A stretch of 64,000 nucleotides of DNA from Aphanizomenon flos-aquae FACHB-1287 (GTDB lineage Bacteria; Cyanobacteriota; Cyanobacteriia; Cyanobacteriales; Nostocaceae). Below are positions 42,716 to 50,970 of this stretch, one piece after another (position 1 is the first letter of the stretch; each line of letters starts with the position of its first letter). The notes beneath the pieces were generated by a model. The model saw nothing but the letters and a program-made list of their open reading frames with translations. It had not been told where the DNA came from and did not search any database. Both the position numbers and the translations under genes were made by a program. The stretch is taken from contig NZ_JACJTO010000002.1 of NCBI RefSeq assembly GCF_014698755.1, positions 62,001 through 126,000 on the forward strand, given 5' to 3'.

Positions 42716-43073
42716 GTATTTGTTAGATACAAATATCGTGATTGGTTTGCTTCAACGCGATTTAATAATTTTGGATATTGTAAACGATAGGCAAATTCAA
42801 ATTGGTGAATGTGCTTATAGTGCAATAACTCGCATGGAGTTATTGAGTTTTCCATCTATAACACCCACAGAAAAAGAAGCTATTGTATTTTTATTAAGTC
42901 GTATGACATATTTAACAATTACACCAGCAATTGAAAATGAGACTATCAATTTTAGATATACTCACAAAACGAAACTGCCTGATTCTATTATTGCTGCAAC
43001 TACCAAGTATCATGGACTTGAGTTAATAACCTTAGATAAGAAGTTAGCAAATAAGCTTAAATTAGATAACTGA
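42702..43073 (+). CDS. VapC-type PIN-domain toxin
   Basis: A 123-residue ribonuclease with the PIN acid residues: LLDTNIVIG (Asp9), ARMEL-like TRMELL (Glu), and LPDSIIAATTK, ITLDKKLA (final acidic residues). VapC toxins cleave tRNA or rRNA when freed from their antitoxin. The frame is intact, in contrast to the vapBC pair at 37013. It overlaps the antitoxin by 14 bases. Confidence 0.85.
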   Translation: MNGIKYLLDTNIVIGLLQRDLIILDIVNDRQIQIGECAYSAITRMELLSFPSITPTEKEAIVFLLSRMTYLTITPAIENETINFRYTHKTKLPDSIIAATTKYHGLELITLDKKLANKLKLDN

Positions 43074-43163
43074 CAGCATTACATGATATTCATCTTAATA
43101 AACATTAATCTTTTTAGCAAATCCTCCTAATCACCCAAATTAACTTACAATTAAAAATAAAAC

Positions 43164-43832
43164 ATGACCAACTTACCAAAAGGATTAATCGTTTCCTGTC
43201 AAGCGCCTGTAAACTCCCCATTACATGATCCTTATGTAATTTCCGCAATGGCACAAGCAGCAGTGAATAATGGGGCTGTAGCAGTGAGAATTGACACACC
43301 CAGTCATATCCAAGCCGTGCGGAAAAAAGTCCAAGTTCCCATTATCGGACTTTGGAAACAAGTAATAACTGGTTCTGATGTATATATTACACCACAATTC
43401 CATCACGCTGTAGCCGTAGCCGCGGCAGGTGCTGATATTATAGCTATAGACGCTACCACTAGATATCGTCCCGGTGATGAAAAGTTAGCAAATATTATTA
43501 ATTTGATTCATGATCAATTAAATAAGCCAGTTATGGCAGATGTAGATACCTATCAAGCAGCACAATTAGCAGTTAATGCGGGTGCGGATATTGTGGGAAC
43601 TACTCTTTTTAGCTACACTGAGGAAACTCAAAACTTTTCTCCTCCAGGTTGGGAATTACTGACTAAAATAGTAGAAAATCTCAACACTTTTGTGATTTGT
43701 GAAGGTGGTATTTCTTCACCACAAATGGCCAAAAAAGCCTTAGATTTAGGTGCTAATGCTGTTGTTGTGGGTGGGGCAATTACCGGAATTGATTTGTTAG
43801 TTCAAGCTTATATTTCTACATTAGAAAACTAA
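43164..43832 (+). CDS. nanE: N-acetylmannosamine-6-phosphate 2-epimerase
   Basis: The 222-residue TIM-barrel protein matches NanE: GLIVSCQAPVNSPLH, AVAVRIDTP, IIGLWKQ and IIAIDAT(T)RYRP, then VMADVDT, GADIVGTTL and FVICEGGISSP. It interconverts ManNAc-6-P and GlcNAc-6-P, in sialic acid use or sugar interconversion. No nanA, nanK or nanT is nearby, so in this organism it may serve wall or exopolysaccharide sugars. ATG start. Confidence 0.92.
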   Translation: MTNLPKGLIVSCQAPVNSPLHDPYVISAMAQAAVNNGAVAVRIDTPSHIQAVRKKVQVPIIGLWKQVITGSDVYITPQFHHAVAVAAAGADIIAIDATTRYRPGDEKLANIINLIHDQLNKPVMADVDTYQAAQLAVNAGADIVGTTLFSYTEETQNFSPPGWELLTKIVENLNTFVICEGGISSPQMAKKALDLGANAVVVGGAITGIDLLVQAYISTLEN

Positions 43833-43892
43833 ACTTATCTGTAAAAGTTTAGCAATGTTCATTGGTGTCAATTTAAGCTCAAATCTTTACTA

Positions 43893-44006
43893 TATCTCGT
43901 TCCTAGACTCTGACTAGGAATGCAGTTGATGAGCCTCCACCTCCAAGTCTTATTGAAAGCAGAGCCTTCTAGCCCACATTCTCAGTCTCTGGCTGGGAAC
44001 GAGATA
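43893..44006. repeat. Palindromic element with 11-bp terminal inverted repeats
   Basis: TATCTCGTTCC at 43893-43903 and GGAACGAGATA at 43996-44006 are perfect inverted repeats bounding 114 bases. The body has the ACTAGGAATGC and TCTGGCTGGG stretches known from many Nostocales intergenic repeats. No ORF. It lies between nanE and the SbnA-like gene. Confidence 0.65.
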
Positions 44007-44127
44007 ACCCTCATTTCTCCGTGACCTCTGTGCCTCTGTGGTTCGTTATTCCCTGGCGTATCTGATTTCATCTCTATTTCATCTAAGGTTGGCATCCTTA
44101 GAGATGAACAGTATTTGGCTATTAATG

Positions 44128-45219
44128 ATGGTTACTTACTCCCCAGCACTAACCCTGAAAACTAGCTTACCAGCATCACCGCTATTTGCCACGGTGACAG
44201 AAGCATTAGGTAAAGTTCCCATTGTCCGATTAAATCGAATTCACCCCACTTGTAAAGATCATCATTTATATCTCAAATTGGAATCTTGTAATCCTGGTGG
44301 GAGTATTAAGGAAAAAAATGCAGCTTATCTAGTCAATGAAGCCGAAAAACAAGGTTTATTGCGCTCAGGTGGGACAATTGTTGAATCTAGTTCTGGTAAC
44401 TTTGGGATTGGGTTAGCAATTGTAGGCGCAACTAAGGGATACAGGGTGATGATTGTGATTGATGCCAAAACCCCTGTAACAATGCGAAGAATGCTTACTG
44501 CTTATGGTGCAGAATTGCTAGAAGTACCTTTGAGTGAGGCTGATAGTCAGGGTTCAATGCAGGTAGCAAGAATGAAAAAAGCTCAGGAATTAGCCCTAAA
44601 TATTCCTGATGCCTGGTATCCTTGTCAACATAAAAATCCTAGCAATACTGATGCCCATGAACTGTGGACAGCGCGGGAAATTGAAGTTGCTTTTGGCGGT
44701 GCGCCGGATGCTATAGTGATTGGAGTCAGTACAGCCGGGCAGTTAGGCGGTATCAGTCGCTATTTTAAACGGTATCATCCCCAAACAAGAATTATCGGTG
44801 TAGATGTGGCAGGATCGGCAATTTTTGGGACTCCCAGACACCCCTATAAGATGACTGGACTGGGTTTATCTTTCGTTCCCCCCAATTTTGACCCGCAAAT
44901 GTTAGACGCGGCTTATAGCGTGGATGATGGTTTGGCGTTTTCTGTTTGTCATGGTTTGGCTAAACAGGAAGGTATGCTTTTAGGTGCTTCCACTGGTGCA
45001 ATTGTGGCTGCTGCTTTAGCTGATACTCAAAGATTTACTACACCCCAAACTATGTTACTACTTAATCCTGACCGGGGCGATAGGTATTTAGAAACAGTTT
45101 ACAATGCCGATTGGTTAACAGCACAAAATATCAACATCCTTCAACATTCCCATCTCACCGCAGCAATTGCTAATCTTCTACCTGTACCATTGGATATTGT
45201 CGGTAGGAGTCAAGAGTGA
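44128..45219 (+). CDS. Cysteine synthase-type PLP enzyme, SbnA-like
   Basis: The 363-residue protein is a fold-type II PLP enzyme: NPGGSIKEKNAAYL with the PLP lysine (about Lys61), ESSSGNFGI (asparagine loop), and GVSTAGQLGG, ending ...RGDRYLETVYN. It is closer to SbnA (O-phosphoserine plus glutamate to N-(2-amino-2-carboxyethyl)-glutamate, step one of 2,3-diaminopropionate) than to CysK, judging from its C-terminus and GSIKE. Start: ATGs at 44104 and 44128 are both possible; the longer frame from 44038 lacks similarity. The MATE gene overlaps the stop. Confidence 0.75.
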   Translation: MVTYSPALTLKTSLPASPLFATVTEALGKVPIVRLNRIHPTCKDHHLYLKLESCNPGGSIKEKNAAYLVNEAEKQGLLRSGGTIVESSSGNFGIGLAIVGATKGYRVMIVIDAKTPVTMRRMLTAYGAELLEVPLSEADSQGSMQVARMKKAQELALNIPDAWYPCQHKNPSNTDAHELWTAREIEVAFGGAPDAIVIGVSTAGQLGGISRYFKRYHPQTRIIGVDVAGSAIFGTPRHPYKMTGLGLSFVPPNFDPQMLDAAYSVDDGLAFSVCHGLAKQEGMLLGASTGAIVAAALADTQRFTTPQTMLLLNPDRGDRYLETVYNADWLTAQNINILQHSHLTAAIANLLPVPLDIVGRSQE

Positions 45220-46511
45220 AGTTAAAAGAATCTCAATCAGTTAGTTTAGGGACTTTATGGTGGGAATTTTTGCCTTTATCCCTCAGTGATGTAACTATGG
45301 CCTGTGGTGATCCGATGATGACTACTACCTTAGCTCATCTTCCTGATGCTCAAAATAACTTAGCGGCTGTAGGTATTGCTAAATCTTTGGCAATATTTTT
45401 TGAAAGTCCAATTATTATGATTTTGCACGCTGCTAATGCTTTAGCTGGTTCTCAAGATTCACGCAAAGCATTATGGCGATTTACATTATTGGTAGGTGGA
45501 GGATTAACTTTTTTATTAAGTTTGTTGGGACTACCGATTATATTTAATTTTGTCGGTGTGAGTCTGTTGGGCATACCATCTGCAATGTTAGCTACAGTTA
45601 GTCAAGTATTATTACTAATGGGCGGTTGGCCATTTGCGATCGCTTGGCGGCGTTATTTTCAAGGACTATTAATTTATCATGGTCAGTCTCGCGCTGTAGC
45701 AAAAGCCAGTATTTTCAGGTTATTGACTTTAGCATTAGTCCTCACGGGTGGATTTTTCTTGCCAATAACTGGGGGTATACTTGCTGGATTTGCCCTCATC
45801 AGTGGGGTGATTGTCGAAGCAATAGCTGTAACAATTTTTGCTCGGCTTTCTGGTGCAATTTTACCGCCACAAATAGAACAACCTAATTTACCCCGCAATT
45901 TAACGCAGGTATGGAAATTCTATCTCCCCTTGGCTAATTCTATGATGGTGGTTTGGGGCGGAAGGGCGATATTAATTAGCATTCTTGCCCGCGCTGAAGA
46001 TGCGACAATTGCCATTGCAGCTTGGTCTGCGGCTTGGGGGTTAGTGCTGGTAATTGCCAATTCTACCCGGATGGTACAGCAAATGGTGATTAAATATCGC
46101 CATCAAGTGAGCGATAAGCAATTACTGACTTTTGCTATGAGTGTGGGTGCTGCTTGTTCCAGCCTACTATTATTAATGAGTTTAACACCCATAGGCGATC
46201 GCATTGTCCAGAGTTTTATCGGTAATGATCTTACCTTAGCTAAAAGTATTAAACCAGTTCTGTTGATTTGTGCAATTGTGCCATTATTTGTGGCTTTACA
46301 AAATGCAATTCAAGGTTTTTTAGTCAGTGAAAATCGTACAGGTCATGTGAATCTATCTACATGGTTAGGAACAGGAACTTTATTAATAATTTCCACTTTT
46401 GCTATTAACAAAGGTATGAATGGCGCAATAGCCGCTGCTATTGCCATGATTACATCCATGTTAGTTGAAATTAGCTGTTTACTTTGGAAAAGAGTGGCAA
46501 AATCACAGTAA
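45216..46511 (+). CDS. MATE-like multidrug/lipid exporter
   Basis: A 431-residue membrane protein with about twelve transmembrane segments and the layout of the MATE/MVF superfamily: PLSLSDVTMACGDPMMTTTLAH at the start, then ALAGSQDSRKALWRF and WPFAIAWRRYFQGLLI. Substrate unknown. The start is GTG at 45216, overlapping the stop of the SbnA-like gene (GTGA), so the two genes are translationally coupled and may form one function. Its 3' end overlaps the convergent kinase gene by 41 bases. Confidence 0.75.
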   Translation: MKLKESQSVSLGTLWWEFLPLSLSDVTMACGDPMMTTTLAHLPDAQNNLAAVGIAKSLAIFFESPIIMILHAANALAGSQDSRKALWRFTLLVGGGLTFLLSLLGLPIIFNFVGVSLLGIPSAMLATVSQVLLLMGGWPFAIAWRRYFQGLLIYHGQSRAVAKASIFRLLTLALVLTGGFFLPITGGILAGFALISGVIVEAIAVTIFARLSGAILPPQIEQPNLPRNLTQVWKFYLPLANSMMVVWGGRAILISILARAEDATIAIAAWSAAWGLVLVIANSTRMVQQMVIKYRHQVSDKQLLTFAMSVGAACSSLLLLMSLTPIGDRIVQSFIGNDLTLAKSIKPVLLICAIVPLFVALQNAIQGFLVSENRTGHVNLSTWLGTGTLLIISTFAINKGMNGAIAAAIAMITSMLVEISCLLWKRVAKSQ

Positions 46512-47775
46512 AGGTACTGCCATTATTTACATCACTTTGTACTTCTAATTTGCCTTTGTGAGTTTGGACAATTGCTAAAGCGATCGCTAAACCTAATCCA
46601 GATCCTCCTGTATGACGAGAACGATCTGCATTAACTCGATAAAAGCGATTAAAAATGTGGGGAATATCTGAAGTAGGAATACCAATACCTGTATCTTTGA
46701 TAGTAATTAAACCTTGATGATCATTAGTTGTCAGATTAATTTTTACTTCCCCAGATTCAGGAGTGTATTTAATAGCATTGCTAACTAAATTCAACAACAT
46801 TCGATAAATTTGACCTTCATTACCTTGAATATAAAGATAAGATTCAATCGGAATATTACTAGATAATAAAACTTGGGCATTCATGGCTACTGGCATTAAT
46901 TCTTCTTCCACATCTGCCACTAAATCATTTAAACAAATTTCCTGCAATTTTGCTTCTTGTAACCCACTTTCTACCCTAGATAATAATAACAAATCCTGTG
47001 TTAAAGTTACTAATCTTTTGATTTGTCTCTCCAAAGCTTTTTGAGTTTCTTGATTAATTGAATTTGTTTCGACAATTGTTTGTAAAGATGTAATCGGAGT
47101 TCTTAATTCATGGGCTGCGTCAGCCGTAAATTTTTGTAATTGTTGATAGGATTTTTCAATTGGTCGCATAGCTAAACCTGCTAACCACCAACCAGCACCA
47201 CCAATTAAAATCATAGAAAAGGGAACACCCAATCCTAATAACCAATGTAGACTATTCATATAGTCATTTAATCGTTGTATAGATCGCCCTACTTGTAAGT
47301 ATCCCCACAATTGATTTCCCTTGATTTTTAAGGGCATTAAATGTAAATGATATAGTTCACCATTGCGATTTTGAATATCGTACGAATGATGAATTTGTAG
47401 ATTAGGAGGAAACTCATCGGGATTATTACCAATAGCTGCAATTACTTCTCCTGATAGTGTTAAAAACCGGAGATAATATCCTTCTGATAATAAACCCAGT
47501 AACTCTGATTCTGATTTAATTGGTAAACAAGATTTTTGTTTAAAACAAATTCCTGGCAAAGATTTCTGAGTTGTAATAGATAATTCTCCAGGAATTTTTA
47601 ACTCTGTCTTTAATTTATCCTCAAATACCTTGCCAAAAACTTCTAACTCTCGATCAACTGTGCGAGTAAAAGCTTGTACCATAATAATATGAGCCATGCA
47701 ACCACATATTAATAAAGTTGATCCCATCACACCAGCATAGGTAAAGGCTAATTTTAACCGAGAATTATTAAACAT
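46471..47775 (-). CDS. Sensor histidine kinase
   Basis: The 434-residue protein has two transmembrane helices (about 9-35 and 178-204) around a periplasmic sensor region of about 140 residues, then the HisKA domain with AAHELRTPI (His222), and HATPase_c: NLVSNAIKYTP (N box), DTGIGIP (G1) and GGSGLGLAIA (G2). The arrangement resembles RppB-like kinases. The response regulator gene upstream is broken. It overlaps the convergent MATE gene by 41 bases. Confidence 0.9.
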   Translation of the reverse strand: MFNNSRLKLAFTYAGVMGSTLLICGCMAHIIMVQAFTRTVDRELEVFGKVFEDKLKTELKIPGELSITTQKSLPGICFKQKSCLPIKSESELLGLLSEGYYLRFLTLSGEVIAAIGNNPDEFPPNLQIHHSYDIQNRNGELYHLHLMPLKIKGNQLWGYLQVGRSIQRLNDYMNSLHWLLGLGVPFSMILIGGAGWWLAGLAMRPIEKSYQQLQKFTADAAHELRTPITSLQTIVETNSINQETQKALERQIKRLVTLTQDLLLLSRVESGLQEAKLQEICLNDLVADVEEELMPVAMNAQVLLSSNIPIESYLYIQGNEGQIYRMLLNLVSNAIKYTPESGEVKINLTTNDHQGLITIKDTGIGIPTSDIPHIFNRFYRVNADRSRHTGGSGLGLAIALAIVQTHKGKLEVQSDVNNGSTFTVILPLFSKVNS

Positions 47776-47860
47776 TGAATTATTAGGTATCCAATCTTGA
47801 ATTTTACTTATCTTCTTCCTTTCTTCGCTTCTTCGTGGTTCATTTAATTAATATCCCTTA

Positions 47861-48339
47861 TTATCCACAAAAACGATAACCAAAACCTCGCATAGTTTCA
47901 ATGGCTTTAGGAAAACCACATTCTAATAATTTGCGTCTTAGTAATCTCACTTGTGCAGCCACAACATTACTCACTGTATCACTTTCAAAATCCCACAATC
48001 TAGCGCGAATTTGTTCATGAGTTAGGATTTGTTGAGGATGCTGCATAAAATATTCTAGTAGTTGAAATTCTTTGGCTGTAAGGATAATTGGTAAAGAAGG
48101 TTCTAATCCTAAATTCACAACTGAAAAATTACTATAATCTAACATTAATGAACCTATTTGTAATTGCGGTGGTTGGAAATTTGGTAATCTTCTTTTTCAT
48201 ACCTTTGTGGTACTGTATTCAGATAATCCCAAGCCGTTTGTCCATCTTCAACCCAATCTACTATATAATCACGCTGGGTAAGAGCATGATGAATACTAGT
48301 TCCTAAATCATGTTCATCTTCAACTAATAATAACCGCAT
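47861..48339 (-). pseudogene. OmpR-family response regulator, receiver domain mostly deleted
   Basis: The N-terminus MRLLLVEDEHDLGTSIHHAL and the following WVEDGQTAWDYL are the first 45 residues of a receiver domain. After about residue 50 the sequence jumps, out of frame, to NFQPPQLQIGSLMLDYSNF of the linker and continues as a complete winged-helix DNA-binding domain (LTAKEFQLLEYFMQ, RARLWDFES, RLLRRKL, RGFGYRF). The phospho-accepting Asp and switch Lys are lost, and about 70 residues are missing. Two open frames result (48154-48339 and 47861-48145). Confidence 0.8.
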
Positions 48340-48535
48340 ATATAAAAGTTATATTTAATAATACTAATTATTAGGGTGAATCAGATATGAAATTTTGTCA
48401 AGTCTTCCTCAATTATCGAGTCGAAAACACCCTAAAATTTTTGAGTACGGTTTTCACAATGTTTTACAGAGGCTGGGACTTATACCAATTTTGATACCAT
48501 TGTTCCATATTGGGATCTGAAAGTCTCAACAAATT

Positions 48536-49375
48536 TCAGCGTTTAAAAATTATCATTTCCTTACCCACCACTGGACTCCGGGCAATTAATTTTTCTTGAA
48601 AATCAACAACTTCCAAATGAATAAAATTAAGTTCTTGAGAACGTTTTAATATTTCCCCAGCTAGTTTATCCTGTTCAGATTTTGCCAATTTGTACCAAAT
48701 ATCGCCAACTTTTATAGTTAAATCGCTGGTACGAAAATTAGCTTTCAGAGGTTTTATTAATTGAGAAATAAGATTTTTGTCTTTCGTATTTTTCACCAAA
48801 ACACTAATTTCTGATAGCTTGCGTAGCAACCCAGGAGCCATAAACTGATTTTCAATTGCTGCTAATAAAACTTGTTCCGGTGTTAATTCTACAATAGGAG
48901 TCGGAGTCGGTTCTGGTGTTACAATTGGAGTCAGAGTCGGTTCTGGTGTTACAATAGGAATCGGAGTCGGTTCTGGTGTTACAATTGGAGTCGTTGCGGT
49001 AACTTCCTCAACAGGAGGAACAATTGCGACTTGAGTAGATGATTTAGGAATCAACAAAAACCCAGTAGTTCCTATTGTCACCACAAAAATTACCGCAAAA
49101 ATTACCGTCAGCACCATATCTGACACATTATTAGATATACTTGATGGTAAGAATAACCGGAATGTCCTTAAAAAGCCATCCCAACGGGATAAAAAATTAG
49201 TTTTTTTCTGAGTATCATTAGGAGTTTCTGTCTCCAATTTGACTACAGTAGTTTCTAAAACACCAATTGTTCCCCGCAGAACTTGGATAATTGCCGTTTT
49301 CCAAATTGGTTGATTTTTTTGATAAACTGTAGTTACGGCTTCATTTCTTGATTTTCTGCCTTTGTCTCCTGACAT
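48536..49375 (-). CDS. Hypothetical membrane protein with Pro/Thr-rich linker
   Basis: I do not recognise a family. The 279-residue protein has an N-terminal cytosolic part, one transmembrane helix (about residues 105-130), a linker with 10-residue repeats of the TPEPTPTPIV type, and a C-terminal region of about 95 residues with LLAAIENQF and LARSPVVGKEMIIFKR. The linker is encoded by a 30-bp tandem repeat. ATG start. It is divergent from the phosphoesterase gene. Confidence 0.6.
   Translation of the reverse strand: MSGDKGRKSRNEAVTTVYQKNQPIWKTAIIQVLRGTIGVLETTVVKLETETPNDTQKKTNFLSRWDGFLRTFRLFLPSSISNNVSDMVLTVIFAVIFVVTIGTTGFLLIPKSSTQVAIVPPVEEVTATTPIVTPEPTPIPIVTPEPTLTPIVTPEPTPTPIVELTPEQVLLAAIENQFMAPGLLRKLSEISVLVKNTKDKNLISQLIKPLKANFRTSDLTIKVGDIWYKLAKSEQDKLAGEILKRSQELNFIHLEVVDFQEKLIARSPVVGKEMIIFKR
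48891..48980 (-). repeat. 30-bp tandem repeat (three copies) in coding DNA
   Basis: Three 30-base units (48891-48920, 48921-48950, 48951-48980), each starting acaat(a/t)gga and ending ggtgtt, with one to three differences, and a partial unit to 48993. They encode the Pro-Thr linker of the membrane protein. Confidence 0.8.
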
Positions 49376-49453
49376 GGAACTTTTACCCTAGCGAATCAAA
49401 AATCTAGAAAACCTATTTTGATTATAATCATCTATTGTGCCATTTCATGAAAT

Positions 49454-50344
49454 ATGAATATTAACCGCCGTCAATTTTTATTTTTAACTGGAATTAGTAC
49501 CATAGGGTCTGGATTTCTAGGTTGGAAATTATCAAATACTAATTTTCTCATAGAATCAGCAGCAGCTAACCCACTTAAAAAAGATTTATTATTGCGTTTT
49601 GTCTCCGTTGCTGATACAGGAACTGGAACAAAAGGACAATATGCTGTCGCTAATGCTATGAATTTTTATCATCAACAAAATCCTTACAATTTAGTAGTTT
49701 TAGCCGGTGATAATATTTATAATAATGGGGAAATTGAGAAAATTAATCAGGTTTTTGAACTTCCTTATCAACCTTTACTAAAAAATGGTGTCAAGTTTCA
49801 TGCTTGTTTAGGTAATCATGATATTCGCACAGATAATGGTGTTCCTCAAGTTAAGTATCCTGGTTTTAATATGCAGGGACGTTATTACACATTTACTCAA
49901 AATCAAGTTCAGTTTTTTGCTTTAGATACTAATAATAATGCAGATTGGCAAAATCAATTAATTTGGTTAGAGAAAGAATTAAGTAGTAGTCAAACCCCTT
50001 GGAAAATTGTATTTGGTCATCATCCTATTTATTCGTCTGGTCAATATGGGAGTAATAAAAATTTTATTAAAACCTTTACTCCCTTGTTTAAAAAATACAA
50101 TGTTCAACTTTATATCAACGGTCATGAACATAATTATGAACGGACTAGTTCTATTAATGGAACTACCTATTTAATCTGTGGTGCTGGTGCGGGTAATCGT
50201 CCAGTAGGCCGTTCTTCATGGACAGAATATTCCACAAGTAACTTGAGTTTTGCTGCTTATAATGTCTACCCAGATAAAATAGAAATCAGTGGTATTGATA
50301 CTAAAAATCGCGTTTTTGATCAGGGTATAATTAAGATTAAATAA
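49454..50344 (+). CDS. Tat-exported metallophosphoesterase (purple acid phosphatase-like)
   Basis: The 296-residue protein starts MNINRRQFLFLTGIST, a twin-arginine (Tat) signal with RR at 5-6. The mature part has metallophosphoesterase motifs: SVADTGTG, LAGDNIYNNG, CLGNHDIR, FGHHPIY, INGHEHNYER. It is a dinuclear-metal phosphatase of the calcineurin-like type, probably acting in the periplasm on phosphate esters. ATG start. Confidence 0.9.
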   Translation: MNINRRQFLFLTGISTIGSGFLGWKLSNTNFLIESAAANPLKKDLLLRFVSVADTGTGTKGQYAVANAMNFYHQQNPYNLVVLAGDNIYNNGEIEKINQVFELPYQPLLKNGVKFHACLGNHDIRTDNGVPQVKYPGFNMQGRYYTFTQNQVQFFALDTNNNADWQNQLIWLEKELSSSQTPWKIVFGHHPIYSSGQYGSNKNFIKTFTPLFKKYNVQLYINGHEHNYERTSSINGTTYLICGAGAGNRPVGRSSWTEYSTSNLSFAAYNVYPDKIEISGIDTKNRVFDQGIIKIK

Positions 50345-50403
50345 TAGGATGTGTTAGCAACAGTTTAACGCACCAGTCAGGTAAAAGGCAAGAAATAAAT
50401 CTC

Positions 50404-50431
50404 TATTACCTATTACCTATTACCTATTACC
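50404..50431 (+). repeat. Heptanucleotide tandem repeat (STRR), four copies
   Basis: TATTACC is repeated four times in tandem (50404-50431), between the phosphoesterase and rpmB stop codons. Short tandemly repeated heptamers of this kind are a feature of filamentous cyanobacteria. No known function. Confidence 0.85.
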
Positions 50432-50437
50432 TATGAT

Positions 50438-50674
50438 TTAGTAATGATTGAGATTGATTCCTGCTTCCTTGGCCATTGCGTCCAAACCTTTAAATTCTAA
50501 GGTTTTAATAGCTTTAGTGGAAAGTTTCAATTTTACCCAACGGTTACCAGCAGCCCACCAAATCCGCTTACTTTGCAAATTAACGTGCTGTAAGCGATTT
50601 GTATGACGGTTGGAGTGGGAGACAGCACAAGCATTATTAGCTTTTCTACCAGTTAGTTGACAACGACGGGACAT
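50438..50674 (-). CDS. rpmB: 50S ribosomal protein L28
   Basis: The 78-residue protein matches L28: [27 protein letters not shown], shown only in part here, with CQLTGRK, SHSNRHT and the [13 protein letters not shown] stretch. A component of the large subunit. ATG start, with an AGGAGAT near the start. It stands alone between the phosphoesterase and the 183-bp element. Confidence 0.95.
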   Translation of the reverse strand: MSRRCQLTGRKANNACAVSHSNRHTNRLQHVNLQSKRIWWAAGNRWVKLKLSTKAIKTLEFKGLDAMAKEAGINLNHY

Positions 50675-50770
50675 AATAAATATCTCCTAGAGTGTTATGT
50701 AAAGACAACCTTTCCATTATATCCTTTGAAAGCCTGATTTACAGCTTATATTCAGATTCCCGACTGCTTA

Positions 50771-50953
50771 GTTGACATACTCACCGACCTGAAGGTGCGG
50801 TGATTCTTGACACTTCAATGAAACACGCCACAAGTGGTCTTATCGTCCCTCCATGTCCGTTTAAAGTCTCCCAATGCCCTATGGCGACTATGACCAAATT
50901 TTAACATAAAGCCGTCCTAGAAGGACGGGGCTTGTGTCCCGTCTTTTCGGTCA
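50771..50953 (-). mobile_element. 183-bp IS200/IS605-like MITE, copy 3
   Basis: Same element as at 35432 over its whole length by eye. It lies between rpmB and htpG, 17 bases after its end comes the htpG stop. Both subterminal hairpins are intact. The near-identity of copies 2 and 3 implies recent movement. Confidence 0.75.
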
Positions 50954-50970
50954 AGCGGGAATCTGGTTAT

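Noticed and set aside
48891-48980. CRISPR array
   Set aside because: The 30-base units are directly adjacent with no spacers and lie in a coding frame.
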